Position numbers and translations under genes: made by a program. From positions 72,501 to 136,500 of the forward strand of contig CAXHUQ010000754.1 of assembly GCA_964020085.1 (NCBI GenBank): a stretch of 64,000 nucleotides of DNA. The letters run 5' to 3'. Positions 22,791-35,800 of this stretch are shown piece after piece (the stretch's first letter is position 1; each line of letters begins with the position of its first letter). The notes below the pieces were generated by a model. The model ran no database searches, was not told the DNA's origin, and saw nothing but the letters and a program-made list of their open reading frames with translations. The DNA comes from Micromussa lordhowensis. Taxonomy: Eukaryota; Cnidaria; Anthozoa; Scleractinia; Lobophylliidae.

Positions 22791-25764
22791 GCAATTTGGG
22801 AGGCGCGGTTTGCAGCAAAGTGTTCTGCTAGGTTGGCACTTGAAGGAAATTTAAGTTAAGACATGATGGCATTGGCGCCAGGGTGTTTTTTCTGGCCTTC
22901 TCTTTGCAGGAGTTTTCCCTGGTCCCAACTTTGAAGAATTTCAAAAAACGCGCGCTGGGGGTCCCCTTGGCAAATTTGACATTGCTCGGCTTCACGGGCA
23001 CTTTAAGAGGCGCGGTTTGTAGCAAAATGTTGCGCGAGGTTGGCATTTCAAGGAAATTCTAGTTACGACATGATGGCATTGGCGCCAGAGTGTTTTTTCT
23101 TGCCTTCTTTTTGCAGTAGTTTTCCCTGGTCCCAACTTTGCAGAATTTTAGAAAACGCGCGCTGGGGGTTTCCTTGGCAAATTTGACATAGCTCAGCTTC
23201 ACGGGAACTTTAAGAAGCGCGGTTTGGTGCAAAATGTTCTGCTAGGCTGGCACTTCAAGAGAAGTTTAGTTAGAACATGATGGCATTGGCGCCAGGGTGT
23301 TTTTTTTGGCCTTCTTTTTGCACGAGTTTTCCCTGATCCCAACTTTGCAGAATTTCAGAAAACGCGCGCTGGGGGTCCCCTTGGCAAATTTGACATAGCT
23401 CGGCTTCACGGGCACTTTAAGAGGCGCGGTTTGCAACAAAATGTTCTGCTAGGTTGGCACTTTAAGGAAATCCTAAATAGGACATGATGGCATTGGCGCC
23501 AGGGTGTTTTTTCTGGCCTTCTTTTTGCAGGAGTTTCCCCTGGTCCCAACTTTGAAGAATTTCAGAAAACGCGCGCTGGGGGTCTCCTTGGCAAGTTTGA
23601 CATAGCTCGGCTTCACAGGCACTTTGGGAGGCGCGGTTTGCAGCAAAATGTTCTGCTAGGTTGCCTCTTTTAGGAAATCTTAGTTAGGACATGATGACAT
23701 TGGCGCCAGGGTTTTTTTACTGGCCTTCTTTTTGCAGTAGTTTTCCCTGGTCCCAACTTTGCAGAATTTCAGAAAACGCGCGCTTAAGGTCCCCTTGGCA
23801 AATTTGACATAGCTCGGCTTCACGGGCACTTTAAGAGGCGCGGTTTGCAGCAAAATGTTTTGCTTGGTTGGCACTTCAAGGAAATTTTAGTTAAGACATG
23901 ATGGCATTGGCGCCAGGGTGTTTTAATGGCATTCTTTTTGCAGGAGTTTCCCCTGGTCCCAACTTTGCAGAATTTCAGAAAACGCGCGCTGGGGGTCCCC
24001 TTGGCAAATTTGACATAGCTCGGCTTCACGGGCACTTTAAGAGGCGCGGTTTGCAGTAAAATGTTCTGCTTGGCTGGCACTTTAAGGATATTCTAGTTAG
24101 GACATGATGGCATTGGCGCCAGGGTGTTTGTTCTGGCCTTCTTTTTGCAAGAGGTTCACCTGGTCCCAACTTTGCAGAATTTCAGAAAACGCGCGCTGGG
24201 GGTCCCCTTGGCAAATTTGACATAGGTCGGCTTCACGGGCACTTTGGGAGGTGCCGTTTGCAGCAAAATGTTCTGCTAGGTTAACACTTCAAGGAAATCC
24301 TAGTTACGACATGATGGCATTGGCGCCGGGGTGTTTTTTCTGGATTTCTTTTTGCAGGAGTTTCCCCTGGTCCCAACTTTGCAGAATTTCAGAAAACGCG
24401 CGCTGGGGGTCCCCTTGGCAAATTTGACATAGCTCGGCTTCACGGGCACTTTGGGAGGCGTGGTTTGCAGCAAAATGTTCTGCTAGGTTGGCACTTCAAG
24501 GAAATGGTAGTTAGGACATGATGGCGTTGGCGCCAGGGTGTTTTTCTCTGGCCTTCTTTTTGCAGTAGTTTTCCTTGGTCCCAACTTTGCAGAATTTCAG
24601 AAAACGCGCGCTGGGGGTCCCCTTGGCAAATTTGACATAGCTCGGCTTCACGGGCACTTTAAGAGGCGCGGTTTGCAGCAAATTGTTGTGCTAGGTTGGC
24701 ACTTTAAGGAAATCCTAGTTAGGACATGATGGCATTGGCGCCAGGGTGTTTTTTTCTGGCCTTCTTTTTGCAAGAGTTTCCCCTGGTCCCAACTTTGCAG
24801 AATTTCAGAAAACGCGCGCTGGGGTTGCCCTTGGCAAATTTGACATAGCTCGGCTTCACGGGCACTTTGGGAGGCGCGGTTTGCAGCAAAATGTTTTGCT
24901 AGGTTGGCACTTTAAAGAAATTTTAGTTCAGACATGATGGCATTGGCGCCAGGGTGTTTTTTCTGGCCTTCTTTTTGCAGTAGTTTTCCCTGGTCCCAAC
25001 TTTGCAGAATTTCAGAAAACGCGCGCTGGGGATCCCCTTGGCAAATTTGACATAGCTCGGCTTCACGGGCACTTTAAGAGGCGCGGTTTGCAGCAAAATG
25101 TTCTGCTAGCTTGGCACATTAAGGAAATTGCAGTTAAGACATGATGGCATTGGCGCCAGGGTGTTTTTTCTGGCCTTTTCTTTGCAGGAGTTTTCCCTTG
25201 TCCCAACTTTGCAGAATTTCAGAAAACGCGCGCTGGGGTCCCCTTGGCAAATTTGACATAGCTCGGCTTCACGGGCACTTTAAGAGGCGCGGTTTGCAGC
25301 AAAATGTTCTGCTAGGTTGGCACTTCAAGGAAATGGTAGTTAGGACATGATGGCGTTGGCGCCAGGGTGTTTTTTTCTGGCCTTCTTTTTGCAGTAGTTT
25401 TCCTTGGTCCCAACTTTGCAGAATTTCAGAAAACGCGCGCTGGGGGTCCCCTTGGCAAATTTGACATAGCTCGGCTTCACGGGCACTTTAAGAGGCTCGG
25501 TTTGCAGGAAAATGTTCTGCTAGGTTGTCACTTTAAGGAAATTTTAGTTAGGACATGATGGCATTGGCGCCAAGGTGTTTTTTCTGGCCTTTTTTTTGCA
25601 AGAGTTTCCCCTGGTCCCAACTTTGCAGAATTTCAGAAAACGCGCGCTGGGGGTCACCTTGGCAAATTTGACATAGCTCGGCTTCACGGGCACTTTGGGA
25701 GGCGCGGTTTGCAGCAAAATGTTTTTCTATGTTGGCACTTTAAGGAAATTTAAGTTAAGAGATG

Positions 25765-25895
25765 ATGGCATTGGCGCCAGGGTGTTTTTTCTGGCCTTCT
25801 TTTTGCAGTAGTTTTCCCTGGTCCTTTGGGAAGCGCGGTTTGCAGCAAAATGTTGTGCTAGGTTGGCACTTTAAGGAAATGCTAAATAGGACATC
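25765..25895. repeat. Truncated satellite monomer (131 bp, 76-bp internal deletion)
   Basis: The distance between successive GATGGCATTGG-type landmarks is 131 instead of 207 bp. At about 25,824 the text passes directly from CCCTGGTCC to TTTGGGAAGCG, skipping the central part of the monomer. It is the only large internal deletion I noticed. The following monomers are duplicated 620 bp downstream (about 26,444-26,720) without this deletion. Confidence 0.85.
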
Positions 25896-27960
25896 ATGGC
25901 ATTGGCGCCAGGGTGTTTTTTCTGGCCTTCTTTTTGCAGTAGTTTTCCCTGGTCCCAACTTTGCAGAATTTCAGAAAACGCGCGCTGGGGGTCCCCTTAG
26001 CAAATTTGACATAGCTCGGCTTCACGGGCACTTTAAGAGGCGCGGTTTGCAGCAAAATGTTTTGCTAGGTTGGCACTTCAAGGAAATTTAAGTTAGGACA
26101 TGATGGCATTGGCGCCAGGGTGTTTTTTCTGGCCTTCTTTTTGCAGGAGTTTCCCCTGGTCCCAACTTTGCAGAATTTCAGAAAACGCGCGCTGGGGGTC
26201 CCCTTGGCAAGTTTGACATAGCTCGGCTTCACGGGCACTTTAAGAAGCGCGGTTTGCAGCAAAATGTTCTGATAGGTTGGCACTTTAAGGAAATTCTAGT
26301 TAGGACATGATTGCATTGGCGCCAGGGCGTTTTTCTGGCCTTCTTTTTGCAGGAGTTTCCCCTGGTCCCAACTTTGCAGAATTTCAGAAAACGCGCGCTG
26401 GGGGTCCCCTTGGCAAATTTGACATAGCTCGGCTTCACGGGCACTTTGGGAAGCGCGGTTTGCAGCAAAATGTTGTGCTAGGTTGGCACTTTAAGCAAAT
26501 GCTAAATAGGACATCATGGCATTGGCGCCAGGGTGTTTTTTCTGGCCTTCTTTTTGCAGTAGTTTTCCCTGGTCCCAACTTTGCAGAATTTCAGAAAACG
26601 CGCGCTGGGGGTCCCCTTAGCAAATTTGCAATAGCTCGGCTTCACGGGCACTTTAAGAGGCGCGGTTTGCAGCAAAATGTTTTGCTTGGTTGGGACTTCA
26701 AGGAAATTCTAGTTAGGACATGATGACATTGGCGCCAGGGTGTTCTTTCTGGCCTTCTTTTTGCAGGAGTTTACCCTGGTCCCAACTTTGCAGAATTTCA
26801 GAAAACGCGCGCTGGGGGTCCCCTTGCCAAATTTGACATAGCTCGGCTTCACGGGCACTTTAAGAAGCGCGGTTTGCAGCAAAATGTTTTGCTAGGTTGG
26901 CACTTTAAGGAAATCTTAGTTAAGACATGATGGCATTGGCGCCACGGTGTTTTTTCTGGCCTTCTTTTTGCAGTAGTTTTCCCTGGTCCCAACTTTGCAG
27001 AATTTCAGAAAACGCGCGCTGGGGGTCCCCTTGGCAAATTTGACATAGCTCGGCTTCACGGGCACTTTAAGAGGCGCGGTTTGCAGCAAAATGTTCTGCT
27101 AGGTTGGCACTTGAAGGAAATTTAAGTTAAGACATGTTGACATTGGCGCCATTGTTTTTTTCTGGCCTTTTTTTTGCAGGAGTTTCCCCTGGTCCCAACT
27201 TTGCAGAATTTCAGAAAACGCGCGCTGGGGGTCCCCTAGGCAAATTTGACATAGCTCGGCTTCACGGGCACTTTAAGAAGCGCGGTTTGCAGCAAAATGT
27301 TTTGCTAGGTTGGCACTTTAAGGAAATCCTAGTTAGGACATGATGGCATTGGCGCCAGGGTGTTTTTTCTGGCCTTCTTTTTGCAGGAGTTTTTCCTGGT
27401 CCCAACTTTGCAGAATTTCAGAAAACGCGCGCTGGGGGTCCCCTTGGCAAATTTGACATAGCTCGGCTTCATGGGCACTTTGGGAAGCGCGGAATGGAGC
27501 AAAATGTTCTGCTAGGTTGGCACTTTAAGGAAATCTTAGTTAAGACATGATGGCATTGGCGCCACGGAGTTTTTTCTGGCCTTCTTTTTGCAGTATTTTT
27601 CCCTGGTCCCAACTTTGCAGAATTTCAGAAAACGCGCGCTGGGGGTCACCTTGGCAAATTTGACATAGCTCGGCTTCACGGGCACTTTAAGAGGCGCGGT
27701 TTGCAACAAAATGTTCTGCTAGGTTGGCACTTGAAAGAAATTTAAGTTAAGACATGTTGACATTGGCGCCATTGTTTTTTTCTGGCCTTCTTTTTGCAGG
27801 AGTTTCCCCTGGTCCCAACTTTGCAGAATTTCAGAAAACGCGCGCTGGGGGTCCCCTAGGCAAATTTGACATAGCTCGGCTTCACGGGCACTTTAAGAAG
27901 CGCGGTTTGCAGCAAAATGTTTTGCTAGGTTGGCACTTTAAGCAAATTTTAGTTAAAACA
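25830..27960. repeat. Trimer-level higher-order repeats (620-bp period)
   Basis: Variant-marked blocks repeat after 620 bp, three monomers minus one base. CTAAATAGGACATCATGGC occurs at about 25,882 and 26,502. ACATGTTGACATTGGCGCCA followed by TTGTTTTTTTCTGG occurs at about 27,131 and 27,751. The flanking monomers match in the same register, so two neighbouring trimer-scale expansions are visible. Confidence 0.75.
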
Positions 27961-30900
27961 TGATGGCATTGGCGCCAGGGTGTTTTTTCTGGCCTTCTTT
28001 TTGCAGTAGTTTTCCCTGGTCCCAACTTTGTAGAATTTCAGAAAACGCGCGCTGGGGGTCCCCTTGGCAAATTTGACATAGCTCGGCTTCACGGGCACTT
28101 TAAGAAGCGCGGTTTGGAGCAAAATGTTTTGCCAGGTTGGCACTTTAAGGAAACTTTAGTTAGGACATGATGGCATTGGCGCCAGGGTGTTTGTTCTGGC
28201 CTTCTTTTTGCAGGAGTTTCCCCTGGTCCCAACTTTGCAGAATTTCAGAAAACGCGCGCTGGGGGTCCCTTTGGCAAATTTGACATAGCTCGGCTTCACG
28301 GGCACTTTGGGAGGCGCGGTTTGCAGCAAAATCTTCTGCTAGGTTGGCACTTTAAGGAAATTGTAGTTAGGACATGATGGCATTGGCGCCAGGGTGTTTT
28401 TTCTGGCCTTGTTTTTGCAGTAGTTTTCCCTGGTCCCAACTTTGCAGAATTTCAGAAAACGCGCGCTGGGGGTCCCCTTGGCAAATTTAACATAGCTCGG
28501 CTTCACGGGCATTTTAAGAGGCGCGGTTTGCAGCAAAATCTTCTGCTAGGTTGGCACTTTAAGGAAATTGTAGTTAGGACATGATGGCATTGGCGCGAGG
28601 GTGTTTTTTCTTGCCTTCTTTTTGCAGGAGTTTCCCCTGGTCCCAACTTTGCAGAATTTCAGAAAACGCGCGCTGGGGGTCCCCTTGGCAAATTTGACAT
28701 AGCTCAGCTTCACGGGCACTTTGGGAGGCGCGGTTTGCAGCAAAATGTTCTGCTAGGTTGGCACTTCAAGGAAATTCTAGTTACAACATGATGGCATTGC
28801 CGCGAGGGTGTTTTTTCTGGCCTTCTTTTTGCAGGAGTTTCCCCTGGTCCCAACTTTGCAGAATTTCAGAAAACGCGCGCTGGGGGTTCCCTTGGCAAAT
28901 TTGACATAGCTCGGCTTCACGGGCACTTTAAGAGGCGCGGTTTGCAGCAAAATGTTTTGCTACGTTGGCACTTCAAGGAAATTCTAGTTAGGACATGATG
29001 GCATTGGCGCTAGGGTGTTTTTTCTGGCCTTCTTTTTGCAGGAGTTTCCCCTGGTCCCAACTTTGCATAATTTCAGAAAACGCGCGCTGGGGGTCCCCTT
29101 GGCAAATTTGACATAGCTCGGCTTCATGGGCACTTTGGGAAGCGCGGAATGGAGGAAAATATTCTGCTAGGTTGGCACTTTAAGAAAATCGAAGTTAGGA
29201 CATGATGACATTGGCGTCAGGGTGTTTTTTCTGGCCTTCTTTTTGCAGGAGTTTTCCCTGGTCCCAACTTTGCAGAATTTCAGAAAACGCGCGCTGGGGT
29301 CTCCTTGGCAAATTTGACATAGCTCGGCTTCACGGGCACTTTAAGAGGCGCGGTTTGAAGCAAAACGTTCTGCTAGGTTAGCACTTTTAGGAAATTTTAG
29401 TTACGACATGATGGCATTGGCGCCAGGGTGTTTTTTCTGGCCTTCTTTTTGCAGGAGTTTCCCCTGGTCCCAACTTTGCAGAATTTCAGAAAACGCGCGC
29501 TGGGGGTCCCCTTGGCATATTTGACATAGCTCGGCTTCACGGGCACTTTGGGAGGAGAGGTTTCGAGCAAAATGTTCTGCTAGGTTATCACTTCAAGGAA
29601 ATCCTAGTTAAGACATGATGGCATTGGCGCCAGGGTGTTTTTTGTGGCCTTCTTTTTGCAGTAGTTTTCCCTGGTCCCAACTTTGCAGAATTTCAGAAAA
29701 CGCGCGCTGGGGGTCCCCTTGGCAAATTTGACATAGCTCGGCTTCACGGGCACTTTAAGAGTCGCGGTTTGCAGCAAAATGTTGTGCTAGGTTAGCTCTT
29801 TAAGGAAATTCTAGTTAGGACATGATGGCACTGGCGCCAGGGTGTTTTTTCTTGCCTTCTTTTTGCAGGAGTTTTTCCTGGTCCCAACTTTGCAGAATTT
29901 CAGAAAACGCGCGCTGGGGGTCCCCTTGGCAAATTTGACATAGCTCGGCTTCATGGGCACTTTGGGAAGCGCGGAATGGAGCAAAATGTTCTGCTAGGTT
30001 GGCACTTCAAGGAAATTATAGTTAAAAGATGATGGCATTGGCGCCACGGTGTTTTTTCTGGCCTTCTTTTTGCAGTAGTTTTCCCTGGTCCCAACTTTGC
30101 AGAATTTCAGAAAACGCGCGCTGGGGGTCCCCTTGGCAAATTTGACATAGCTCGGCTTCACGGGCACTTTAAGAGGCGCGGTTTGCAGCAAAATGTTCTG
30201 CTAGGTTGGCACTTTAAGAAAATGGAAGTTAGGACATGATGACATTGGCGTCAGGGTGTTTTTTCTGGCCTTCTTTTGGCAGGAGTTTTCCCTGGTCTCA
30301 ACTTTGCAGAATTTCAGAAAACGCGCGCTGGGAATCCCCTTGGCAAATTTGACATAGCTCGGCTTCACGGGCACTTTGGGAGGCGCGATTTGCAGCAAAA
30401 TGTTCTGCTTGGTTAGCACTTCAAGGAAATCTTAGTTAAGACATGATCGCATTGGCGCCAGGGTGTTTTTTCCGGCCTTCTTTTTGCAGTAGTTTTCCAT
30501 GGTCCCAACTTTGCAGAATTTCAGAAAACGCGCGCTGGGGTTCCCCTTGGCAAATTTGACATTGCTCGGCTTCACGGGCACTTTAAGAGGCGCGGTTTGC
30601 AGCAAAATTTTCTGCTAGGTTAGCACTTTAAGGAAATCCTAGTTAGGACATGATGGCATTGGCGCCAGGGTGTTTTTCTCTTGCCTTCTTTTTGCAGGAG
30701 TTTCCCCTGGTCCCAACTTTGCAGAATTTCAGAAAACGCGCGCTGGGGGTCCCCTTGGCAAATTTGACATAGCTCGGCTTCACGGGCACTTTGGGAGGCG
30801 CGGTTTGCAGCAAAATGTTCTGCTAGGTTGGCACTTCAGGGAAATACTAGTTAGGATATGATGGCATTGGCGCCAGGGTGTTTTTTCTGGCCTTTTTTTT

Positions 30901-32499
30901 GCAGTAGTTTTCCCTGGTCCCAACTTTGCAGAATTTCAAAAAAACGTGCGCTGGGGGTCCCCTTGGAAAATTGGACATAGCTCGGCTTGACGGGCACTTT
31001 GGGAGGCGCGGTTTGCAGCAAAATGTTCTGCTAGGTTGGCACTTCAAGGAAATCCTAGTTAGGACATGATGGCATTGGCGCCAGGGTGTTTTTTTGTGGC
31101 CTTCTTTTTGCAGTAACTTTCCCTGGTCCCAACTTTGCAGATTTTCAGAAAACGCGCGCTGGGGGTCCCCTTGGCAAATTTGACATAGCTCGGCTTCACG
31201 GGCACTTTAAGAGGCGCGGTTTGCAGCAAAATGTTTTGCTAGGTTGGCACTTTCAGGAAATTTTAGTTAGGACATGATGGCATTGGCGCTAGTGTATTTT
31301 TTCTGGCCTTCTTTTTGCAGGAGTTTCCCCTGGTCCCAACTTTGCAGAATTTCAGAAAACGCGCGCTGGGGGTCCCCTTGGCAAATTTGACATAGCTCGG
31401 CTTCACGGGCACTTTGGGAGGCGCGGTTTGCAGCAAAATGTTCTGCTAGGTTGGTAATTTAAGGAAATCCTAGTTAGGACATGATGGCATTGGCGCCAGG
31501 GTGTTTTTTCTGGCCTTCTTTTTGCAGGAGTTTCCCCTGGTCCCAACTTTGCAGAATTTCAGAAAGCGCGCGCTGGGGGTCCCTTTGGCAAATTTGACAT
31601 AGCTCGGCGTCACGGGCACTTTGGGAGGCGCGGTTTGCAGCAAAATGTTCTGCTAGGTTGGCACTTAAAGGATATTTTGGTTAGGACATGATGGCATTGG
31701 CGCCAGGGTGTTTTTTCTGGCCTTCGTTTTGCAGTAGTTTTCCTGGTCCCAACTTTGCAGAATTTCAGAAAACGCGCGCTGGGGGTCCCCTTGGCAAATT
31801 TGACATAGCTCGGCTTCACGGGCACTTTGGGAGGCGCAGTTTGCAGCAAAATGTTCTGCTTGGTTGGCACTTTAAGGAAATCCTAGTGAGGACATGATGG
31901 CATTGGCGCCAGGGTGTTTTTTCTGGCCTTCTTTTTGCAGTAGTTTACCCTGGTCCCAACTTTGCAGAATTTCAGAAAACGCGCGCTGGGGGTCCCCTTG
32001 GCAAATTTGACATAGCTCGGCTTCACGGGCACTTTAATAGGCGCGGTTTGCAGCAAAATCTTTTGCTAGGTTGGCACTTCAAGGAAATCTTAGTAAGGAC
32101 ATGATGGCATTGGCGCCAGGGTGTTTTTTCTGGCCTTCTTTTTGCAGGAGTTTCCCCTGGTCCCAACTTTGCAGAATTTCAGAAAACGCGCGCTGGGGGT
32201 CCCCTTGCCAAATTTGACATAGCTCGGCCTCACGGGCACTTTGGGAGGCGCAGTTTGCAGCAAAATGTTCTGCTTGGTTGGCACTTTGAGGAAATCCTAG
32301 TGAGGACATGATGGCATTGGCGCCAGGGTGTTTTTTCTGGCCTTCTTTTTGCAGTAGTTTACCCTGGTCCCAACTTTGCAGAATTTCAGAAAACGCGCGC
32401 TGGGGGTCCCCTTGGCAAATTTGACATAGCTCGGCTTCACGGGCACTTTAATAGGCGCGGTTTGCAGCAAAATCTTTTGCTAGGTTGGCACTTCAAGGA

Positions 32500-35400
32500 A
32501 ATCTTAGTAAGGACATGATGGCATTGGCGCCAGGGTGTTTTTTCTGGCCTTCTTTTTGCAGGAGTTTCCCCTGGTCCCAACTTTGCAGAATTTCAGAAAA
32601 CGCGCGCTGGGGGTCCCCTTGGCAAATTTGACATAGCTCAGCTTCACGGGCATTTTGGGAGGCGCGGTTTGCAGCAAAGTGTTCTGCTGGGTTGGCAGTT
32701 TAAGGAAATTGTAGTTAGGACATGATGGCATTGGCGCCAGGGTGTTTTTTCTGGCCTTCTTTTTGCAGGAGTTTCCCCTGGTCCCAACTTTGCAGAATTT
32801 CAGAAAACGCGCGCTGGGGGTCCCCTTGGCAAATTTGACATAGCTCGGCTTCAGAGGCATTTTAAGAGGCGCGGTTTGCAGCTAAATGTTCTACTAGGTT
32901 GGCACTTTAAGGAAATCCTAGTAAGGACATGATGGCATTGGCGCCAGGGTGTTTTCTCTGGCCTTCTTTTTGCAGGAGTTTCCCCTGGTCCCAACTTTGC
33001 AGAATTTCAGAAAACGCGCTCTGGGGTCCCCTTGGGAAAATTGACATAGCTCGGCTTCACGGGCACTTTGGGAGGCGCGGTTTGCAGCAAAATGTTTTGG
33101 TAGGTTGGCACTTCAAGGAAATCTTAGTTATAACATGATGGCATTGGCGCCAGGGTGTTTTTTCTGGCCTTCTTTTTGCAGTAGTTTTCCCTGGTCCCAA
33201 CTTTGCAGAATTTCAGAAAACGCGCGCTGGGGGTCCCCTTGGCAAATTTGACATAGCTCGGCTTCACGGGCACTTTAAGAGGCGCAGTTTGCAGCAAAAT
33301 GTTTTGCTAGGTTGGCACTTCAAGGAAATCCTAGTAAGGGAATGGCATTGGCGCCAGGGTGTTTTTTTCTGGCCTTCTTTTTGCAGGAGTTTCCCCTGGT
33401 CCCAACTTTGCAGAATATCAGAAAACGCGCGCTGGGGGTCCCCTTGGCAAATTTGACATAGCTCGGCTTCACGGGCACTTTAAGAGGCGCGGTTTGCAGC
33501 AAAATGTTCTGCTAGGTTGGCACTTTAAGGAAATTTTTAGTCAGGACATGATGGCATTGGCGCCAGGGTGTTTTTTTATGGCCTTCTTTTTGCAGGAGTT
33601 TCCCATAGTCCTAATTTTGCAGAATTTCAGAAAGCGCGCGATGGGGGTCGCCTTGGCAAATTTGACATACCTCGGCTTCACGGGCACTTTAAGAGGTGCG
33701 GTTTGCAGCAAAATGTTTTGCTAGGCTGGCACTTTAAGGAAATTTTAGTTAGAACATTATGGCATTGGCGCCAGGGTGTTTTTTCTGGATTTCTTTTTGC
33801 AGAAGTTTCCCCTGGTTCCAACTTTGCAGAATTTCAGAAAACGCGCGCTGGGGGTCCCCTTGGCAAATTTGACATAGCTCGGCTTCACGGGCACTTTGGG
33901 AGGCGCGGTTTGCAGCAAAATGTTATGCTAGGTTGGCACTTCAAGGAAATCCTAGTCAGGACATGATGGCATTGGCACCAGGGTGTTTTTTCTGGCCTTT
34001 TTTTTGCAGGAGTTTCCCCTGGTCCCAACTTTGCAGAATTTCAGAAAACGCGCGCTGGGGGTCCACTTGGCAAATTTGACATAGCTCAGCTTCACGGGCA
34101 TTTTGGGAGGCGCGGTTTGCAGCAAAGTGTTCTGCTGGGTTGGCAGTTTAAGGAAATTGTAGTTAGGACATGATGGCATTGGCGCCAGGGTGTTTTTTCT
34201 GGCCTTCTTTTTGCAGGAGTTTCCCCTGGTCCCAACTTTGCAGAATTTCAGAAAACGCGCGCTGGGGGTCCCCTTGGCAAATTTGACATAGCTCGGCTTC
34301 AGAGGCATTTTAAGAGGCGCGGTTTGCAGCTAAATGTTCTACTAGGTTGGCACTTTAAGGAAATCCTAGTAAGGACATGATGGCATTGGCGCCAGGGTGT
34401 TTTCTCTGGCCTTATTTTTGCAGGAGTTTCCCCTGGTCCCAACTTTGCAGAATTTCAGAAAACGCGCGCTGGGGTCCCCTTGGGAAAATTGACATAGCTC
34501 GGCTTCACGGGCACTTTGGGAGGCGCGGTTTGCAGCAAAATGTTTTGGTAGGTTGGCACTTCAAGGAAATCTTAGTTATAACATGATGGCATTGGCGCCA
34601 GGGTGTTTTTTCTGGCCTTCTTTTTGCAGTAGTTTTCCCTGGTCCCAACTTTGCAGAATTTCAGAAAACGCGCGCTGGGGGTCCCCTTGGCAAATTTGAC
34701 ATAGCTCGGCTTCACGGGCACTTTAAGAGGCGCAGTTTGCAGCAAAATGTTTTGCTAGGTTGGCACTTCAAGGAAATCCTAGTAAGGGAATGGCATTGGC
34801 GCCAGGGTGTTTTTTTCTGGCCTTCTTTTTGCAGGAGTTTCCCCTGGTCCCAACTTTGCAGAATATCAGAAAACGCGCGCTGGGGGTCCCCTTGGCAAAT
34901 TTGACATAGCTCGGCTTCACGGGCACTTTAAGAGGCGCGGTTTGCAGCAAAATGTTCTGCTAGGTTGGCACTTTAAGGAAATTTTTAGTCAGGACATGAT
35001 GGCATTGGCGCCAGGGTGTTTTTTTATGGCCTTCTTTTTGCAGGAGTTTCCCATAGTCCTAATTTTGCAGAATTTCAGAAAGCGCGCGATGGGGGTCGCC
35101 TTGGCAAATTTGACATACCTCGGCTTCACGGGCACTTTAAGAGGTGCGGTTTGCAGCAAAATGTTCTGCCAGGCTGGCACTTTAAGGAAATTTTAGTTAG
35201 AACATTATGGCATTGGCGCCAGGGTGTTTTTTCTGGCCTTCTTTTTGCAGAAGTTTCCCCTGGTTCCAACTTTGCAGAATTTCAGAAAACGCGCGCTGGG
35301 GGTCCCCTTGGAAAATTTGACATAGCTCGGCTTCACGGGCACTTTGGGAGGCGCGGTTTGCAGCAAAATGTTGTGCTAGGTTGGCACTTTAAGGAAATCC

Positions 35401-35800
35401 TAGTCAGGACATGATGGCATTGGCACCAAGGTGTTTTTTCTAACCTTTTTTTTGCAGGAGTTTCCCCTGGTCCCAACTTTGCAGAATTTCAGAAAACGCG
35501 CGCTGGGGGTCCACTTGGCAAATTTGACATAGCTCAGCTTCACGGGCATTTTGGGAGGCGCGGTTTGCAGCAAAATGTTCTGCTGGGTTGGCAGTTTAAG
35601 GAAATTGTAGTTAGGACATGATGGCATTGGCGCCAGGGTGTTTTTTCTGGCCTTCTTTTTGCAGGAGTTTCCCCTGGTCCCAACTTTGCAGAATTTCAGA
35701 AAACGCGCGCTGGGGGTCCCCTTGGCAAATTTGACATAGCTCGGCTTCAGAGGCATTTTAATAGGCGCGGTTTGCAGCAAAATGTTCTGCTAGGTTGGCA
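32500..35800. repeat. 7-monomer higher-order repeat, 1,448 bp, about 2.3 copies
   Basis: Copies are about 32,504-33,951, 33,952-35,399 and a partial third from 35,400 to about 35,800. Shared rare marks include GTAAGGGAATGGC (a shortened landmark, about 33,333 and 34,781), ATAGTCCTAATTTTGCAG (about 33,605 and 35,053), TTATAACATGATGG (about 33,130 and 34,578) and CTTCAGAGGCATTTTAA (three times). All fall exactly 1,448 bp apart. A shorter dimer duplication (414 bp) precedes it, with TTTAATAGGCG at 32,036 and 32,450. Near-identity implies recent expansion. Confidence 0.9.
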
